Origin: Erysipelotrichaceae bacterium
Lineage (GTDB): Bacteria > Bacillota_I > Bacilli_A > Erysipelotrichales > Erysipelotrichaceae
Assembly (NCBI GenBank): GCA_012513225.1
Contig: JAAZCQ010000037.1
Location: 124,001-188,000, forward strand
Length of the DNA stretch: 64,000 nt
Reading direction: 5' to 3'
Below, one piece after another: positions 46,393 to 58,082 of this stretch (positions within the stretch are counted from its first letter, which is position 1; the number at the start of each line of letters is the position of its first letter). The notes beneath the pieces are model-generated. The model had not been told where the DNA came from, did not search any database, and saw nothing but the letters and a program-made list of their open reading frames with translations. A program made the position numbers and the translations under genes.

Positions 46393-46788
46393 ATGGAAGT
46401 AAGTGACAGAATTAAAAAGTTAAGAGAAGAAAATAATATAACTCAACAAGAGATGGCAGATAAAATTGGTGTCTCTAGGGCTGCAATTGCAAAATGGGAA
46501 ACAAACAAAGGATTGCCTGATATATCAAATTTAATAAGAATAAGTGATATTTTTAATATAAGTCTTGATGAATTAATTAAAGGAAATGAAGACGTAAAAA
46601 GAAAAATAATTTCTGATAGTGATTCAAAAAAATGGCATTATTTAGTTATTGTTTATTTAATTTCAATTATTGTTTATATTGGATATTTTGTTTATGCTCA
46701 TCGTATTTTTATGGCTGGATTTTTAATATCTACATTATTTATGATGGGTTTTGAATTAAGGATATTTTTTAAAGATAGAAAAAGATAA
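46393..46788 (+). CDS. XRE-type HTH protein with two membrane segments
   Basis: The 131-residue protein has a XRE HTH at residues 5-60 (IKKLREENNITQQEMADKIGVSRAAIAKWE) and two membrane segments at about 80-120. It ends in a basic tail. Membrane-bound small repressors of this kind are common in Firmicutes; the target genes are unknown, perhaps itself and the operon before it. GGAGATACATC precedes the ATG. About 105 bases without a gene lie before it. Confidence 0.8.
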   Translation: MEVSDRIKKLREENNITQQEMADKIGVSRAAIAKWETNKGLPDISNLIRISDIFNISLDELIKGNEDVKRKIISDSDSKKWHYLVIVYLISIIVYIGYFVYAHRIFMAGFLISTLFMMGFELRIFFKDRKR

Positions 46789-46816
46789 CTAAAAGAGAAT
46801 ATCATTTTTAATAATC

Positions 46817-46845
46817 TTGACTAAGTTGTTTTCTTGATATAAGAT
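46817..46845 (+). promoter_or_regulatory. rplK promoter
   Basis: TTGACT (46817-46822), 17 bases, TAAGAT (46840-46845), about 95 bases before rplK. Confidence 0.5.
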
Positions 46846-46865
46846 GGATTGTGCCTTAATAGGCT

Positions 46866-46915
46866 TATAGATGCGTGGGAGGAAAGCAACATTCCATTAA
46901 ACCACAGCACTGACA
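46866..46915 (+). promoter_or_regulatory. Probable L1-binding leader of rplK-rplA
   Basis: TGCGTGGGAGG (46872-46882) is set against ACCACAGCA (46901-46909), forming stems GTGG/CCAC and TGC/GCA around a lopsided loop. This layout is what ribosomal protein L1 binds on 23S rRNA and on L11-operon leaders, so L1 feedback on rplKA translation is likely. Confidence 0.5.
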
Positions 46916-46939
46916 AAATAGATATAGGAGGTATGTCAC

Positions 46940-47359
46940 GTGAAAAAAGTTGCAAAAGTAGCTAAGTTACAGTTCATGGCTGGCGGTGCAAGACCGGGTC
47001 CAGCTCTAGCATCAGTTGGTATTAATATGCCACAATTTTGCTCGGCATTTAATGATGCTACAAAAGATCGTGCAGGAGATTTAGTTCCAGTAATTATCAC
47101 TGCATATGAAGACAAATCATTTGATTTTGTTTTAAAGACAACACCAGCATCAGTTTTACTTAAAAAAGCTGCAGGTGTTTCAAAAGGTTCAGGTGAACCA
47201 GACACTAAAAAAGTAGGTAAGATTACACAAGAACAATTAAGAGAAATTGCTGAGTATAAAATGCCTGACTTGAATGCTAACTCTGTTGAAGCAGCAATGA
47301 ATATTGTTGCAGGTACTGCAAAAAACATGGGTATTAAAGTAGAAGGGATAAAGGACTAA
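46940..47359 (+). CDS. rplK: 50S ribosomal protein L11
   Basis: The 139-residue protein has [22 protein letters not shown] at the N-terminus with the proline-rich linker that binds thiostrepton-type drugs, and the C-terminal [17 protein letters not shown]. The start is GTG behind AGGAGGT. The usual second half of PAGxA differs ([12 protein letters not shown]), within normal variation. Confidence 0.96.
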   Translation: MKKVAKVAKLQFMAGGARPGPALASVGINMPQFCSAFNDATKDRAGDLVPVIITAYEDKSFDFVLKTTPASVLLKKAAGVSKGSGEPDTKKVGKITQEQLREIAEYKMPDLNANSVEAAMNIVAGTAKNMGIKVEGIKD

Positions 47360-47362
47360 TTT

Positions 47363-48040
47363 ATGGCTGGAAAGAAATATGTAGAGGCTGCTAAGTTAGT
47401 TGATAAAACTAAAACTTATAACTATGCTGAGGCAGTTAGTCTTGCTAAAAAGACAAATTATACAAAGTTTGATGCTTCTGTTGAAACAAGTTTTCAATTA
47501 AATGTAGATCCTCGTCAAGCTGATCAAAATATCAGAGGTGCTATGGTTCTTCCTAATGGTACTGGTAAAAGCCAAAAAGTATTGGTAATTACTCAAGGTC
47601 CTAAAGAACAAGAGGCTATAGATGCGGGCGCTGATTTAGTTGGTGGAAAAGAAATGTTAGATAAGATCAAAGGTGGATGGTTTGACTTTGATATTATTGT
47701 TGCAACTCCTGATATGATGGGTGATCTTGGAAAACTAGGTAAATTATTAGGTCCAAAAGGATTAATGCCTAACCCTAAAACAGGAACAGTTACACCTAAT
47801 GTAGCTAGTGCTATTGAAGATATTAAAAAAGGTAAAGTAGAATACCGTGTTGATAAAGAAGGAAACATTAATGTTATGATTGGTAAATGCTCATTTACTG
47901 ATGAACAACTTGCTCAAAACTATAAAGCTTTATATGATGTTATCGTAAAAGCTCGTCCAGCAGCAGTTAAGGGTGCATTTATTAAAGGAATTACAATTTC
48001 AAATACAATGGGTCCTGGAATTAAAGTTACTATTGAGTAA
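47363..48040 (+). CDS. rplA: 50S ribosomal protein L1
   Basis: The 225-residue protein has [42 protein letters not shown] and [17 protein letters not shown], all hallmarks of L1. It is three bases after rplK. L1 is probably also the feedback regulator of this pair. Confidence 0.97.
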   Translation: MAGKKYVEAAKLVDKTKTYNYAEAVSLAKKTNYTKFDASVETSFQLNVDPRQADQNIRGAMVLPNGTGKSQKVLVITQGPKEQEAIDAGADLVGGKEMLDKIKGGWFDFDIIVATPDMMGDLGKLGKLLGPKGLMPNPKTGTVTPNVASAIEDIKKGKVEYRVDKEGNINVMIGKCSFTDEQLAQNYKALYDVIVKARPAAVKGAFIKGITISNTMGPGIKVTIE

Positions 48041-48046
48041 GAATAT

Positions 48047-48077
48047 AAACTCTCTTGAATAATATAGAGAGTTTTTT
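48047..48077 (+). terminator. Terminator after rplA
   Basis: AAACTCTC (48047-48054) pairs with GAGAGTTT (48067-48074), followed by T. Confidence 0.85.
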
Positions 48078-48123
48078 AATGAAATTATTAAGAAATTGTA
48101 TTTGATTTGATACTATATATCTA

Positions 48124-48151
48124 TTGACAAAATACTAAAATCTATTAGAAT
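48124..48151 (+). promoter_or_regulatory. rplJ-rplL promoter
   Basis: TTGACA (48124-48129), 16 bases, TAGAAT (48146-48151), just upstream of the L10 leader. Confidence 0.7.
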
Positions 48152-48164
48152 AGTATGTGTTATC

Positions 48165-48270
48165 AATATACCATAGACAGTAACGGCGATTATGCTTAAT
48201 AATGTTACCGAGGTGAAGAGTAATTTTTAAAACTTTTTAGCCCTTACTGTCTTAGTAAGGGCTTTATTTA
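48165..48270 (+). promoter_or_regulatory. L10 leader with attenuator
   Basis: AGACAGTAACGGCGA and CCGAGGTGAAGAG are typical of the ribosomal L10 leader. AGACAGTAA (48175-48183) is exactly complementary to TTACTGTCT (48244-48252), which overlaps the terminator AGCCCTTACT-GTCTT-AGTAAGGGCT (48239-48263) and its T-rich tail. The two pairings exclude each other, so L10(L12) binding would decide whether transcription reaches rplJ. Confidence 0.85.
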
Positions 48271-48306
48271 TATGAGTATATTGCTAAGCATGATGGAGGT
48301 GAAAAA

Positions 48307-48897
48307 ATGAGAGAAGCGACAATGAAATCTAAAGAAGAACTAGTTAGTCATATTCAAGGAAAGCTAAATGAAAGCTCATCTTCAGTGATTGTTGAATATC
48401 GCGGACTAAGTGTTCAAAAAGTTACTGAACTTAGAAAACTTCTAAGAGAAGAAAATGTTGAGTTTAAAGTTTATAAAAACACAATGGTAACTAGAGCTGC
48501 AGAAGCTGCTGGTTATAATGACTTAAGCGAATACTTAACTGGACCAAATGCTATTGCGTTTTCAGATGATGCTGTAGCACCAAGTCGTATTTTGGCAAAG
48601 TTTGCTAAAAGAAATAAACAACTTGTATTAAAAGGTGGGGTAGTTGAAGGCAAAGTAGTAGATTCTGAAACTTTAAAATCACTATCAACTTTACCAAATC
48701 GTGAAGGAATGCTATCTATGTTACTAAGTGTTCTACAAGCACCTGTTAGAAACTTTGCAGCTACTGTTAAGGCTGTTGCAGATCAAAAAGGTGAAGCACC
48801 TAGTGAAGATACTGCAGAAGCACAAGCTGAAGAAGCTAAAGTAGAAACAAAAGAAGAAGTTAAAGAAGAGACAGCAGAACCTGCTGTAGAAGCTTAA
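48307..48897 (+). CDS. rplJ: 50S ribosomal protein L10
   Basis: The 196-residue protein has the L10 N-terminus ([36 protein letters not shown]) and [13 protein letters not shown]. The usual length is 165-175. The extra about 25 residues are an acidic tail of Glu, Ala, Lys and Thr (from [18 protein letters not shown]). The L12-binding helix lies before it. GGAGGTG precedes the ATG at 48307; an internal ATG at 48322 could also serve. Confidence 0.95.
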   Translation: MREATMKSKEELVSHIQGKLNESSSSVIVEYRGLSVQKVTELRKLLREENVEFKVYKNTMVTRAAEAAGYNDLSEYLTGPNAIAFSDDAVAPSRILAKFAKRNKQLVLKGGVVEGKVVDSETLKSLSTLPNREGMLSMLLSVLQAPVRNFAATVKAVADQKGEAPSEDTAEAQAEEAKVETKEEVKEETAEPAVEA

Positions 48898-48914
48898 TTA
48901 GGAGGAAAGAAATA

Positions 48915-49292
48915 ATGGCTAAAATTACAAATGAAGATATCCTAGCATATCTAGATGATGCTACAATCCTTGAACTAAATGATTTAGTTAAGGCAATCGA
49001 AGAAAAATTCGGAGTTACTGCTGCTGCACCTGTTGCTGTTGCTGCTGTTGCTGCTGAAGAAGATGCAGCTCCTGAAGGACCTACAAGTGTTAACGTTGTG
49101 TTAGCTGCTATAGGTGATAGTAAAGTTGCAGTTATTAAAGTAGTTAGAGAAATTACTGGTTTAGGACTTGTTGATGCTAAGGGATTAGTTGACAAGGCTC
49201 CTGGAGTAATTAAAGAAAATGTACCGGTTGCTGAAGCAGAAGAAATCAAAAAGAAATTGATGGACGCTGGAGCAACTGTTGAATTTAAATAA
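48915..49292 (+). CDS. rplL: 50S ribosomal protein L7/L12
   Basis: The 125-residue protein has the dimer domain, an alanine-rich hinge ([17 protein letters not shown]) and the factor-binding domain [27 protein letters not shown] precedes the ATG. It is the stalk protein that recruits elongation factors. Confidence 0.97.
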   Translation: MAKITNEDILAYLDDATILELNDLVKAIEEKFGVTAAAPVAVAAVAAEEDAAPEGPTSVNVVLAAIGDSKVAVIKVVREITGLGLVDAKGLVDKAPGVIKENVPVAEAEEIKKKLMDAGATVEFK

Positions 49293-49316
49293 TTTTTGTA
49301 AATTTATATAAAAGAG

Positions 49317-49341
49317 AAGCCGAAGTAACTTCGGCTTTTAC
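49317..49341 (+). terminator. Hairpin after rplL
   Basis: AAGCCGAAG-TAA-CTTCGGCTT followed by only a short T run, so probably a partial terminator that lowers expression downstream. Confidence 0.65.
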
Positions 49342-49363
49342 TCCATAAAGAAAGGGGCATTTT

Positions 49364-49954
49364 ATGACACATTATTTTAGTGATAATACTGATTTGCCTC
49401 ATAATTATAAAAGAATAGAATTTATATATAATAATATTAATTTTATCTTTTATAGTGATATCGGTGTATTTAGTAAATCCAAAGTTGATGAAGGAACTAT
49501 GGTTTTATTAGATGTTGTTAATAAAGAAGAACTTAAAGGAAAAGTTTTAGATTTAGGGTGTGGCTATGGTGTAGTTTCTATAGTCTTAAAGAAATCTTTT
49601 GATTTAAGTATTGATGGAGTTGATATAAACCCTAGAGCTATAGTACTTTCAAAAGAAAATTCAAAAAGAAATAAAACTTCTATAAATTATTTTGTGTCAG
49701 ATGGATTTTCAAATGTGGTTAGTATGTATGATGAAATACTAGTTAACCCGCCAATTAGAGCTGGGAAAAAAGTAATCTATAAAATGTTTAATGATGCATA
49801 TGATCATTTAAATGTTAATGGTAACTTATGGATTGTTATAAGAAAGCAACAAGGAGCTAGTAGTGCGATTAATGAAATTTCTTCTAAGTTTAGTAACTGT
49901 CAAGTGATAGAAAAGAAAAAGGGATACTGGGTGCTTAAAGCTACCAAGTATTGA
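49364..49954 (+). CDS. RsmC-like class I SAM-dependent methyltransferase (YbxB)
   Basis: The 196-residue protein has the SAM-binding motif VLDLGCGYGVVSIVL near residue 64, DINPRAI and the nitrogen-methylating motif NPPIRAGK near residue 127, as in RsmC and the Bacillus YbxB. It is expected to methylate guanine in 16S rRNA. Its place between rplL and rpoB is conserved in Firmicutes. AAAGGGGC precedes the ATG. Confidence 0.9.
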   Translation: MTHYFSDNTDLPHNYKRIEFIYNNINFIFYSDIGVFSKSKVDEGTMVLLDVVNKEELKGKVLDLGCGYGVVSIVLKKSFDLSIDGVDINPRAIVLSKENSKRNKTSINYFVSDGFSNVVSMYDEILVNPPIRAGKKVIYKMFNDAYDHLNVNGNLWIVIRKQQGASSAINEISSKFSNCQVIEKKKGYWVLKATKY

Positions 49955-50028
49955 CAAATTGACTATTATTTGATAACATGATAAATTGCAATAAAGTCTA
50001 AATTTAATAGGGCATCATAGGCCCTTTT
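49951..50028 (+). promoter_or_regulatory. rpoB promoter and small leader hairpin
   Basis: TTGACA (49951-49956), 17 bases, TAACAT (49974-49979); a second pair TTGACT/TAAATT overlaps it. Downstream AGGGC-ATCATAG-GCCCT with TTT (50009-50028) may act as a weak attenuator before rpoB. Confidence 0.5.
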
Positions 50029-50062
50029 AGGCGTTTAATTAACAGACGAAAGGATGGCGTAA

Positions 50063-53000
50063 ATGGAAAAGAATCAAGCATACCGCGTTGTTCAACTAGG
50101 TAATAAGGCTTCAAGACGTGATTATTCTAAAGTTAGTGGAGAACTTGAACTTCCTGACTTAGTAGAAATACAGACTGCATCTTATGATTGGCTTGTAAAA
50201 GAAGGTCTAAGAGAAGTATTTGAAGATGTTTATCCTATAAATAACTACGCAGGTAACATCCAGTTGAAATTTGTTGACTATGAATTTGGTGAGCCAAAAT
50301 ATAATGTCAATGAATGCAAGTATCGTGAAACAAATTATGCAGCACCTTTAAAAGCTAAAATGGAACTAGTAATGATGGATCAAGATACTGGTGAAGTTAT
50401 GACAAAATGGGAAGATGTCTTTTTAGGGGATTTCCCTTTAATGACTGATACAGGAACATTTATCATTAACGGTGCTGAGCGTGTTATTGTTTCTCAAATC
50501 GTTAGATCTCCGGGAGCATATTTTGATATTATTTCTGAAGATAAAACTGGTAGAGATACATATACATCAGAATTAATTCCAAGTAGAGGTACTTGGTTAG
50601 AGTTAATGAGTGACTCTAAAAAACAAGCATTAGGAAGAATATTAAATATTTCTATTGACCGTAAGCGTAAAGTTTTAAGTACTGTTTTATTTAAGGCTGT
50701 TGGATTATCATTAAATCTTCAAGCTGGTGAAGATGCTTTTGGATATGAAGATATTAAAAAATTCTTGAAATCATTAGATTTAGAAGTTTTCGAAGATGTA
50801 ATAGTAGAGGGTGAACCTAGAGAGTTTTTAAATCTCTATATGTTACTTTATACTGCACTATTTGGGAATTATGAAGAAGTTAGAAATACTTTAGCTGCAG
50901 ATAAGATAAAACAAAAAAATGAGGCTTTAATAAATGTTTATGAAAATCAAAGAGCTGATGAAGTTCCTACTTTAGATGGTTCATTAAGCTTAATGAATGC
51001 AAAGTTTTTTGATCATAGACGTTATGATTTAACAAAAGCTGGAAGATATAAATTAAAGAAAAAATTAGGTGTTATTAATCGTATTGAAGGTAACATTTTA
51101 AAAGAAGATATTATATCTGCAGAAGGAAAAGTTGTATATAAAAAAGGCAAGAAAATTAACAAAGCAGAAAGAAATATACTAAGAGAAGAATTTAACAAAG
51201 GAATCAATATGGTTGCATATCCAATGACTCATGAATTCTCTCATCCAGATATTATAAGTATTCCTACAAAATGGAAAAAATCTTTAGTAGGAAGAGTTTT
51301 AGCAACTAATATTGATGGTAATGATATTACATTAGATGCTGGAACAGTTTTAAGTAAGTTAGATGTAGAAATGATTGCTAAAGAGTTTGATACAATCAGT
51401 ATTTATTCTGGCATTATTGCAAAAGCTGTTGAAGTAAATAATTCTAATGTTAATTCTGTATTAAATTATGGTTCAAGATTATACACAATTGGAAGAATTA
51501 CAAATCTTAATGGTGAAGATATCTTAAATGACGATGAATTAATTGCTGATAGATATATCCCTGATATGGATGTTTTACCTATGAGTAAAGCAAATGAAGA
51601 AATAGTAACTAGTTTAGCAACTACAGAAAAATTAGTAATTTATTTAGTGGGTGCTGCAGTTCAAGTTTCTCATATTGCTACTGATGAAGATGTAAATCAT
51701 GTAATAAAAGTAGTTGGTGTTGATCCTTTTAATGATAAGAAAACAATTACTACTTCTGATATGTATGCATTATATAGCTATCAATTGAATATGTTTGATG
51801 ATGTTGGCAACGCTGATGATATTGATATGCTTGGTAATAGAAGAATTAGAACAGTTGGAGAACTTATTCAAAATCAGTTTAGAATTGGTTTAAGTAGAAT
51901 GGAAAGAGTTGTTAAGGAAAGAATGTCTATTGCAGAGATTAGTTCACTAACACCAAAACAATTAACTAACATTAGACCATTAAGTGCTGCAATAAAAGAG
52001 TTTTTCTCTAGTTCTCAATTATCTCAGTTTATGGATCAACAAAATCCGTTAGCTGAATTAACAAATAAAAGACGTATTAGTGCTTTAGGACCTGGTGGAT
52101 TAACTCGTGAAAGAGCAGGCTTTGAAGTACGTGACGTTCATAACTCTCACTATGGTAGAATTTGTCCTATTGAAACTCCAGAAGGACCAAACATTGGATT
52201 AATTTCGAATTTAACTACTTTTGCTAGAATTAATGAATATGGGTTTATTCAAACTCCATATAGAGTTGTAGATTCAAATGGTTTTGTTACTGATGAAGTT
52301 GTTTATTTATCAGCTGATGAAGAAGCAGACTATGTAATAGCACAAGCAAATGAAATAATTGATGGTAAGTTAGTTAATGATAGAGTTGTAGCTAGAGTTG
52401 CTGGAGATACAGTTATGGCAGATAAGGTAGAAGTAGACCTTGCTGACGTTTCTCCAAAGCAAATAGTTTCTGTTGCAACAGCATGTATTCCTTTCTTGGA
52501 AAATGATGACTGTACTCGTGCTTTAATGGGTGCAAACATGCAACGTCAAGCAGTTCCTCTATTAATACCTCAATCTCCTTATGTTGGTACAGGTATTGAA
52601 CAAAGAATCGCAAAAGACTCTGGTAGTGGATGTGTTGCTGTTGGTGATGGAATTGTTACCTATGTTGATGCAAATAAGATTGTTGTTCAAGAGGAAAAAG
52701 AAGAAAGAAGTTATGATTTAATCAAGTTTAGAAAATCAAATTCTGGGACTTGTTTAAATCAAATTCCTATAGTTGTAAGAGGTGAAAAAATTAGCAAAGG
52801 TGATATCTTAGCTGATGGACCTTCTATGCAAAATGGAGAACTTGCTTTAGGACAAAATGTTACTATAGCATTTATGACATGGCATGGTTATAACTATGAA
52901 GATGCAATTATCATGTCAGAAAGAATGGTTAAAGATGATGTTTATACATCTATACATATAGAAGCTTATGATATTGAATGCCGTGAAACAAAGCTTGGCC

Positions 53001-54199
53001 CAGAGGAAATAACTAGAGATATTCCTAATGTTTCTGAAAACGCTTGCCGTCATTTGGATGTTAGAGGAATTGTTATGGTTGGTGCTGAAGTTAAAGAAGG
53101 AGATATCTTAGTAGGTAAGGTTACTCCTAAAGGACAATCAGAAGTTTCTCCTGAAGAAAAATTACTTCTAGCAATCTTTGGTGAAAAATCTAGAGAAGTT
53201 AGAGATAATTCACTTAAGGTACCTCATGGTGGTGCTGGTATAGTTCAAAGTGTTAGAGTATTTAAGCGTTCTGAAGGACATGAATTACCTCCAGGAGTTA
53301 ATGAGGTAGTTAAGGTATATATCGTTCAAAAACGTAAGATTTCTGAAGGTGATAAGATGGCTGGAAGACATGGTAATAAAGGTGTTATTTCAAAAATATT
53401 ACCAGTTGAAGACATGCCTTATATGCCTGATGGTACTCCTGTAGATATAATGCTTAACCCATTTGGTGTTCCTTCACGTATGAATATAGGACAAGTATTA
53501 GAAATACACTTAGGAATGGCTGCAAAAGCTTTAGGTGTAAAATTTGCGACCCCTGTATTTGATGGAATAACTAATGAAGAACTTGCGGATATTATGGAAG
53601 AAGCAAATGTTTCTCCTGATGGAAAGCTAGTATTAAGAGATGGTAGAACCGGCGAAGATTATGATGAAAGAATTGCCGTTGGTGTTATGTATATGATTAA
53701 GCTTGCACACATGGTTGATGATAAGCTACATGCTAGAGCAACTGGACCATATAGTTTAGTTACTCAACAACCTTTAGGTGGTAAGGCTCAAAATGGTGGT
53801 CAAAGATTTGGAGAAATGGAAGTTTGGGCTCTTGAAGCTTATGGAGCTGCACATACATTACAAGAAATCTTAACTATTAAATCAGATGATATACATGGTA
53901 GAACAAAGACTTATGAAGCAATTATTAAAGGAAAAGATATTCCTGAACCAGGAATTCCTGAAGCTTATAAAGTTTTACAACATGAATTACAAGCTCTTGC
54001 GATAAACGTTAAGATTCTTGATGAAGATGGAAATGAAATTGACATGAAGAAAGTTGAGCAAGATGAAATAAAAGAAGAAACTTCAACAATTAGTGATATG
54101 AGTGTTGTGGAAGATGTTGAAAATTTATCAATAGTTAATGTTGATGAAGAAGAAATACCTGAAGCAGCTGAAGTAGGCTTCGATGATGATATGGATTAA
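50063..54199 (+). CDS. rpoB: RNA polymerase beta subunit
   Basis: At 1378 residues it is clearly longer than the about 1190 of Bacillus. The extra sequence lies between [14 protein letters not shown] (about residue 326) and [17 protein letters not shown] (about 585). It looks like a repeat of one small module (L-x-x-D-x-x...G-x-x-x-x-x-G-x-x-I/L). The rifamycin pocket reads [20 protein letters not shown], with Asn668 (AAT at 52064) where E. coli has His526. Catalytic stretches such as [17 protein letters not shown] and [15 protein letters not shown] are intact. The C-terminus has an acidic extension. Confidence 0.97.
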   Translation: MEKNQAYRVVQLGNKASRRDYSKVSGELELPDLVEIQTASYDWLVKEGLREVFEDVYPINNYAGNIQLKFVDYEFGEPKYNVNECKYRETNYAAPLKAKMELVMMDQDTGEVMTKWEDVFLGDFPLMTDTGTFIINGAERVIVSQIVRSPGAYFDIISEDKTGRDTYTSELIPSRGTWLELMSDSKKQALGRILNISIDRKRKVLSTVLFKAVGLSLNLQAGEDAFGYEDIKKFLKSLDLEVFEDVIVEGEPREFLNLYMLLYTALFGNYEEVRNTLAADKIKQKNEALINVYENQRADEVPTLDGSLSLMNAKFFDHRRYDLTKAGRYKLKKKLGVINRIEGNILKEDIISAEGKVVYKKGKKINKAERNILREEFNKGINMVAYPMTHEFSHPDIISIPTKWKKSLVGRVLATNIDGNDITLDAGTVLSKLDVEMIAKEFDTISIYSGIIAKAVEVNNSNVNSVLNYGSRLYTIGRITNLNGEDILNDDELIADRYIPDMDVLPMSKANEEIVTSLATTEKLVIYLVGAAVQVSHIATDEDVNHVIKVVGVDPFNDKKTITTSDMYALYSYQLNMFDDVGNADDIDMLGNRRIRTVGELIQNQFRIGLSRMERVVKERMSIAEISSLTPKQLTNIRPLSAAIKEFFSSSQLSQFMDQQNPLAELTNKRRISALGPGGLTRERAGFEVRDVHNSHYGRICPIETPEGPNIGLISNLTTFARINEYGFIQTPYRVVDSNGFVTDEVVYLSADEEADYVIAQANEIIDGKLVNDRVVARVAGDTVMADKVEVDLADVSPKQIVSVATACIPFLENDDCTRALMGANMQRQAVPLLIPQSPYVGTGIEQRIAKDSGSGCVAVGDGIVTYVDANKIVVQEEKEERSYDLIKFRKSNSGTCLNQIPIVVRGEKISKGDILADGPSMQNGELALGQNVTIAFMTWHGYNYEDAIIMSERMVKDDVYTSIHIEAYDIECRETKLGPEEITRDIPNVSENACRHLDVRGIVMVGAEVKEGDILVGKVTPKGQSEVSPEEKLLLAIFGEKSREVRDNSLKVPHGGAGIVQSVRVFKRSEGHELPPGVNEVVKVYIVQKRKISEGDKMAGRHGNKGVISKILPVEDMPYMPDGTPVDIMLNPFGVPSRMNIGQVLEIHLGMAAKALGVKFATPVFDGITNEELADIMEEANVSPDGKLVLRDGRTGEDYDERIAVGVMYMIKLAHMVDDKLHARATGPYSLVTQQPLGGKAQNGGQRFGEMEVWALEAYGAAHTLQEILTIKSDDIHGRTKTYEAIIKGKDIPEPGIPEAYKVLQHELQALAINVKILDEDGNEIDMKKVEQDEIKEETSTISDMSVVEDVENLSIVNVDEEEIPEAAEVGFDDDMD

Positions 54200-54212
54200 G
54201 GAGGGCATGTAA

Positions 54213-57200
54213 ATGAATATTAATAAATTTGCGGCTATGCAGGTTGGTTTGGCTTCACCTGATCGTATCAAAGAATGGTCTTATGGCGAGGTAAAAAAGC
54301 CTGAGACAATTAACTATCGTTCTCAAAAGCCAGAAAGAGATGGATTATTTTGTGAAAAGATTTTTGGTCCTACTAAAGACTGGGAATGCTATTGTGGTAA
54401 ATACAAAAAAGTTAGATATGGCGGAATTATTTGTGATAGATGTGGTGTTGAAGTAACAAAAGCTAACGTTCGTCGTGAAAGAATGGGACATATTGAACTT
54501 GCTGCTCCTGTAGCGCATATTTGGTATTTAAGAGGAATTCCATCTAGAATGAGTTTACTTTTAAATATCACTCCAAAACAATTAGAAGAAGTTGTTTACT
54601 TTGTATCTTGGGTTGTTACTGATAAGGGTGATACTAGACTTGAATATAAACAAATTCTTTCTGAAAGAGAATATAGAGAAAATACAGCTATTTATGGACC
54701 TGGAAGTTTTAAAGCTCAAACAGGTGCAGAAGCTGTAAAAACATTACTTGAACAAGTTGATGCAAAAGCTGAACAAGCAATTATTATTAAAGACTTAGAA
54801 GGTGCTACTGGAGATAAGCGTAAAAAACTTATTAAAAGATTAGAAACTGTTAACTCTTTTGTTGATTCTGAGAATCAACCAGAGTGGATGGTATTGACTG
54901 TATTACCTGTTATTCCACCTGATTTAAGACCAATGCTTCAATTAGATGGTGGCAGATTTGCAACAAGTGATTTAAATGATTTATATAGAAGAGTTATTAC
55001 TCGTAATAATCGTTTAAAGAAACTTTTAGAGCTTGGAACACCAGCAATTATTGTACAAAACGAAAAGCGTATGCTTCAAGAAGCTGTTGATGCTTTAATT
55101 GATAATGGTAGAAGAAGTAAACCTGTTACTGGAGCTGGAGGAAGAGCACTTAAGTCTTTATCTCATAGCTTAAAAGGTAAACAAGGAAGATTTAGACAAA
55201 ACTTACTAGGTAAGCGTGTTGACTTCTCAGGTAGAAGTGTTATTGCGGTTGGACCAGATTTAAAAATGTATGAATGTGGTATTCCTAGAGAAATGGCAAT
55301 ACAACTATATAAACCATTTGTAATAAATGAAATAGTTTATCAAGGAATTGCTTCTAATCCAAAAACTGCTGAGAAGTTAATTGATAGACAAGATCCTAAA
55401 GCATGGGATTGTGTTGAAGAGGTTATAAAAAATCACCCTGTATTTTTAAACAGGGCACCTACATTACATAGACTAGGTATTCAAGCATTCTTCCCGAAAC
55501 TTGTAGAAGGAAGAGCAATTAGATTACATCCTCTTGTATGTACTGCGTTTAATGCTGACTTTGATGGTGACCAAATGGCTGTTCACTTACCTTTAAGTGA
55601 AGAAGCAAGGGCTGAAGCTGAAATATTGATGCTTGGTTCAAATAATATTTTAGGACCTAAAGATGGTAAACCTATTGTTACTCCAGGACAAGATATGGTT
55701 CTTGGAAACTTCTATTTAAATATGGAATCTACTGCACAGGAGTTTTATGAAAAAGCTGCTGTAATAGACGCTTTAGGTGATAGTGAAAGAGCAGCAATAT
55801 GGAGAGGTTTTGGAGATAGAGAAGGACAAGTGTTTAAAGGCCCTAATGAAGTAATTTTGGCTTATCAAAATAAGCTTGTTCATCTTCATACAAGAATTGC
55901 ATTAGCTGGAAAATCATTAAATAAAACTTGCTTTACTGAAGAACAAAATGATTCTTATTTAGTTACTACTGTAGGTAAAATAATATTTAATGAAATGTTC
56001 CCTAGTGATTTCCCATATATTAATAATGTTAATAGTGAATCTTTAAAAAATACTCCTGATAGTGATTTCTTACCTATTGGAAGCAATATAAAAGAGGAAA
56101 TTGCTAAAAGACCAATTAATCCTGAATTTAAGAAAAAAGATTTAGGAAGTGTTATTGCAGAAGTATTTAAGAGATATAGAACAGAAGGTACTAGTGATAT
56201 TCTTGATAAGATTAAGGACTTAGGATTTGAATATTCTACAGTTGCTGGTATGACTGTTGCATTATCTGATATAAATGTTGCGCCTAATAAACAAGCGTAT
56301 ATTGATCAAGGTAAAGAAAAATCTAATGAGTTAAGAGACTTGCTAGATAGAGGTCTACTTACACCAAGTGAGTGGGAAAGACACTTCTCATCTTTATGGG
56401 ATGGAGTTAAAAAAGAGATAGGACAAACTCTAATGAAGTCACTACCTCGTATGAATCCTATAAATATGATGGCGGTTTCTGGAGCTCGTGGTAATGAATC
56501 TCACTTTACTCAGTTAGCTGGTATGCGTGGATTAATGGCAAGACCTACTCAAACAAAATCAAAAAAAGGATATCAAGCTTCAGTAATTGAAGTTCCTATT
56601 TATTCTTGTTTCCGTGAAGGTATGACTGTTTCTGAGTTCTTTATTTCTACACACGGTGTTAGAAAAGGTCTTACCGATACAGCTTTAAAAACAGCGGAAT
56701 CAGGATATCTAACAAGACGTTTAGTTGACGTTGCACAAGATGTAATAGTCAATGAAGAAGATTGTGGAACTGATAAAGGATACTTAGTAGAAGATATTAT
56801 TGATACTAAAAACAATAGTATTATTGAAAAATTTGAAGAAAGAATCATTGGTCGTTATGCGATGGATGATATAGTTCATCCTGAAACTGGTGAAATTATA
56901 GTTGCAGAAGGTGAATTTATTGATGAAAACTTGACACAACAAGTTATTGATGCAGGTATTAAGCAAGCTTACATTAGAAACGCATTTATCTGTAAGAGTC
57001 AAAATGGTGTGTGTAAGAAATGCTATGGTAGAAACATGGCAACAGGTAAGATAGTTGAAACTGGTGAAGCTATTGGTATTATGGCTGCTCAATCAATTGG
57101 AGAACCAGGAACACAATTAACCATGAGAACCTTCCATACTGGAGGAGTTGCTGCAGGAAATGAAGGAGATATAACTCAAGGTTTACCACGTGTTGAAGAG

Positions 57201-58022
57201 TTGTTTGAGGCAAGAACACCTAAACATGTTGCAGTACTTTCTAAGATAGATGGAGAAATTACTGAAATTAGTGAACTTGAAAATGGTATGGGTATGAGAG
57301 TAGTTGTAAGTAATGAAAATGAATCAATTGAACATAAATGTAACTTAACTCAAAATATTCGTTCATGGTTTAAAGTTGGATCAACTGTAAAAGCTGGAGA
57401 AAAATTAACTGAAGGACAAATTGCACCAAAAGAATTACTTGCAGTTGCAGGAATTGTTGAAGTACAAAAATATATCCTAAAAGAAGTTAAGAAAGTTTAT
57501 GCAGCACAAGGTATTGATATATCTGATAAACATATTGAAGTAATGATTAGACAAATGCTTAAGAAAGTAGTTGTTACTGATGGTGGAGATACAGGATTAA
57601 GTATTGGACAGACATTAAGTATAAATAATTTAACTAATATAAATTTAGATATGCTTGATGAAGGTAAAAGACCAGCTAAGTTTGGACCTACATTATTAGG
57701 TATTTCAAAAGCATCAGTTGAAACAGACTCATTCTTATCAGCAGCTTCTTTCCAAGAAACTACAAAAGTTCTTACTGAAGCAGCAATTAAAGGTAAAGTA
57801 GATAATCTATCTGGGCTTAAAGAAAATGTTATTATTGGTAAACTTATACCAGCAGGAACAGGATCTAAAGAGTTTGTAAGAGAATCTTCATTGTTAATTG
57901 AAGAAAGAGCAAACCAACTAAAAGAAGAAAGAATAGCTAGAATGCAAAAAGAAGAACAAACTTTACCAGAAGATATACTAAGAGTTGATTCAATAAAAGG
58001 TGAAGCTAACAAAGCTGAGTAA
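54213..58022 (+). CDS. rpoC: RNA polymerase beta' subunit
   Basis: The 1269-residue protein has the first zinc site ([19 protein letters not shown] near residue 60), the bridge/lid region [17 protein letters not shown], catalytic NADFDGDQM near residue 448 with the three Asp that hold magnesium, the trigger-loop region [20 protein letters not shown]-like stretch, and the second zinc site [18 protein letters not shown] precedes the ATG. Length is near 1200 in Bacillus, slightly extended. Confidence 0.97.
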   Translation: MNINKFAAMQVGLASPDRIKEWSYGEVKKPETINYRSQKPERDGLFCEKIFGPTKDWECYCGKYKKVRYGGIICDRCGVEVTKANVRRERMGHIELAAPVAHIWYLRGIPSRMSLLLNITPKQLEEVVYFVSWVVTDKGDTRLEYKQILSEREYRENTAIYGPGSFKAQTGAEAVKTLLEQVDAKAEQAIIIKDLEGATGDKRKKLIKRLETVNSFVDSENQPEWMVLTVLPVIPPDLRPMLQLDGGRFATSDLNDLYRRVITRNNRLKKLLELGTPAIIVQNEKRMLQEAVDALIDNGRRSKPVTGAGGRALKSLSHSLKGKQGRFRQNLLGKRVDFSGRSVIAVGPDLKMYECGIPREMAIQLYKPFVINEIVYQGIASNPKTAEKLIDRQDPKAWDCVEEVIKNHPVFLNRAPTLHRLGIQAFFPKLVEGRAIRLHPLVCTAFNADFDGDQMAVHLPLSEEARAEAEILMLGSNNILGPKDGKPIVTPGQDMVLGNFYLNMESTAQEFYEKAAVIDALGDSERAAIWRGFGDREGQVFKGPNEVILAYQNKLVHLHTRIALAGKSLNKTCFTEEQNDSYLVTTVGKIIFNEMFPSDFPYINNVNSESLKNTPDSDFLPIGSNIKEEIAKRPINPEFKKKDLGSVIAEVFKRYRTEGTSDILDKIKDLGFEYSTVAGMTVALSDINVAPNKQAYIDQGKEKSNELRDLLDRGLLTPSEWERHFSSLWDGVKKEIGQTLMKSLPRMNPINMMAVSGARGNESHFTQLAGMRGLMARPTQTKSKKGYQASVIEVPIYSCFREGMTVSEFFISTHGVRKGLTDTALKTAESGYLTRRLVDVAQDVIVNEEDCGTDKGYLVEDIIDTKNNSIIEKFEERIIGRYAMDDIVHPETGEIIVAEGEFIDENLTQQVIDAGIKQAYIRNAFICKSQNGVCKKCYGRNMATGKIVETGEAIGIMAAQSIGEPGTQLTMRTFHTGGVAAGNEGDITQGLPRVEELFEARTPKHVAVLSKIDGEITEISELENGMGMRVVVSNENESIEHKCNLTQNIRSWFKVGSTVKAGEKLTEGQIAPKELLAVAGIVEVQKYILKEVKKVYAAQGIDISDKHIEVMIRQMLKKVVVTDGGDTGLSIGQTLSINNLTNINLDMLDEGKRPAKFGPTLLGISKASVETDSFLSAASFQETTKVLTEAAIKGKVDNLSGLKENVIIGKLIPAGTGSKEFVRESSLLIEERANQLKEERIARMQKEEQTLPEDILRVDSIKGEANKAE

Positions 58023-58034
58023 TATTTAAATAAT

Positions 58035-58082
58035 AAAATCCCACAAATTAGATAATAAAGTCTAGTTATGTGGGATTTTTAA
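58035..58082 (+). terminator. Terminator after rpoC
   Basis: AAAATCCCACA (58035-58045) pairs exactly with TGTGGGATTTT (58069-58079), followed by T. Confidence 0.85.

Noticed and set aside
42253-46788. Insert between nusG and rplK as a phage or integrative element
   Set aside because: No integrase, direct repeats, tRNA target or phage genes; content is ordinary metabolism.
48860-49249. Long open frame on the minus strand opposite rplL (129 codons)
   Set aside because: It is the mirror of the alanine-rich, GCT-rich rplL gene; no ribosome binding site and no recognisable protein.
57497-58012. 171-codon minus-strand frame inside rpoC
   Set aside because: Antisense shadow of a conserved gene; composition reflects the sense codons.
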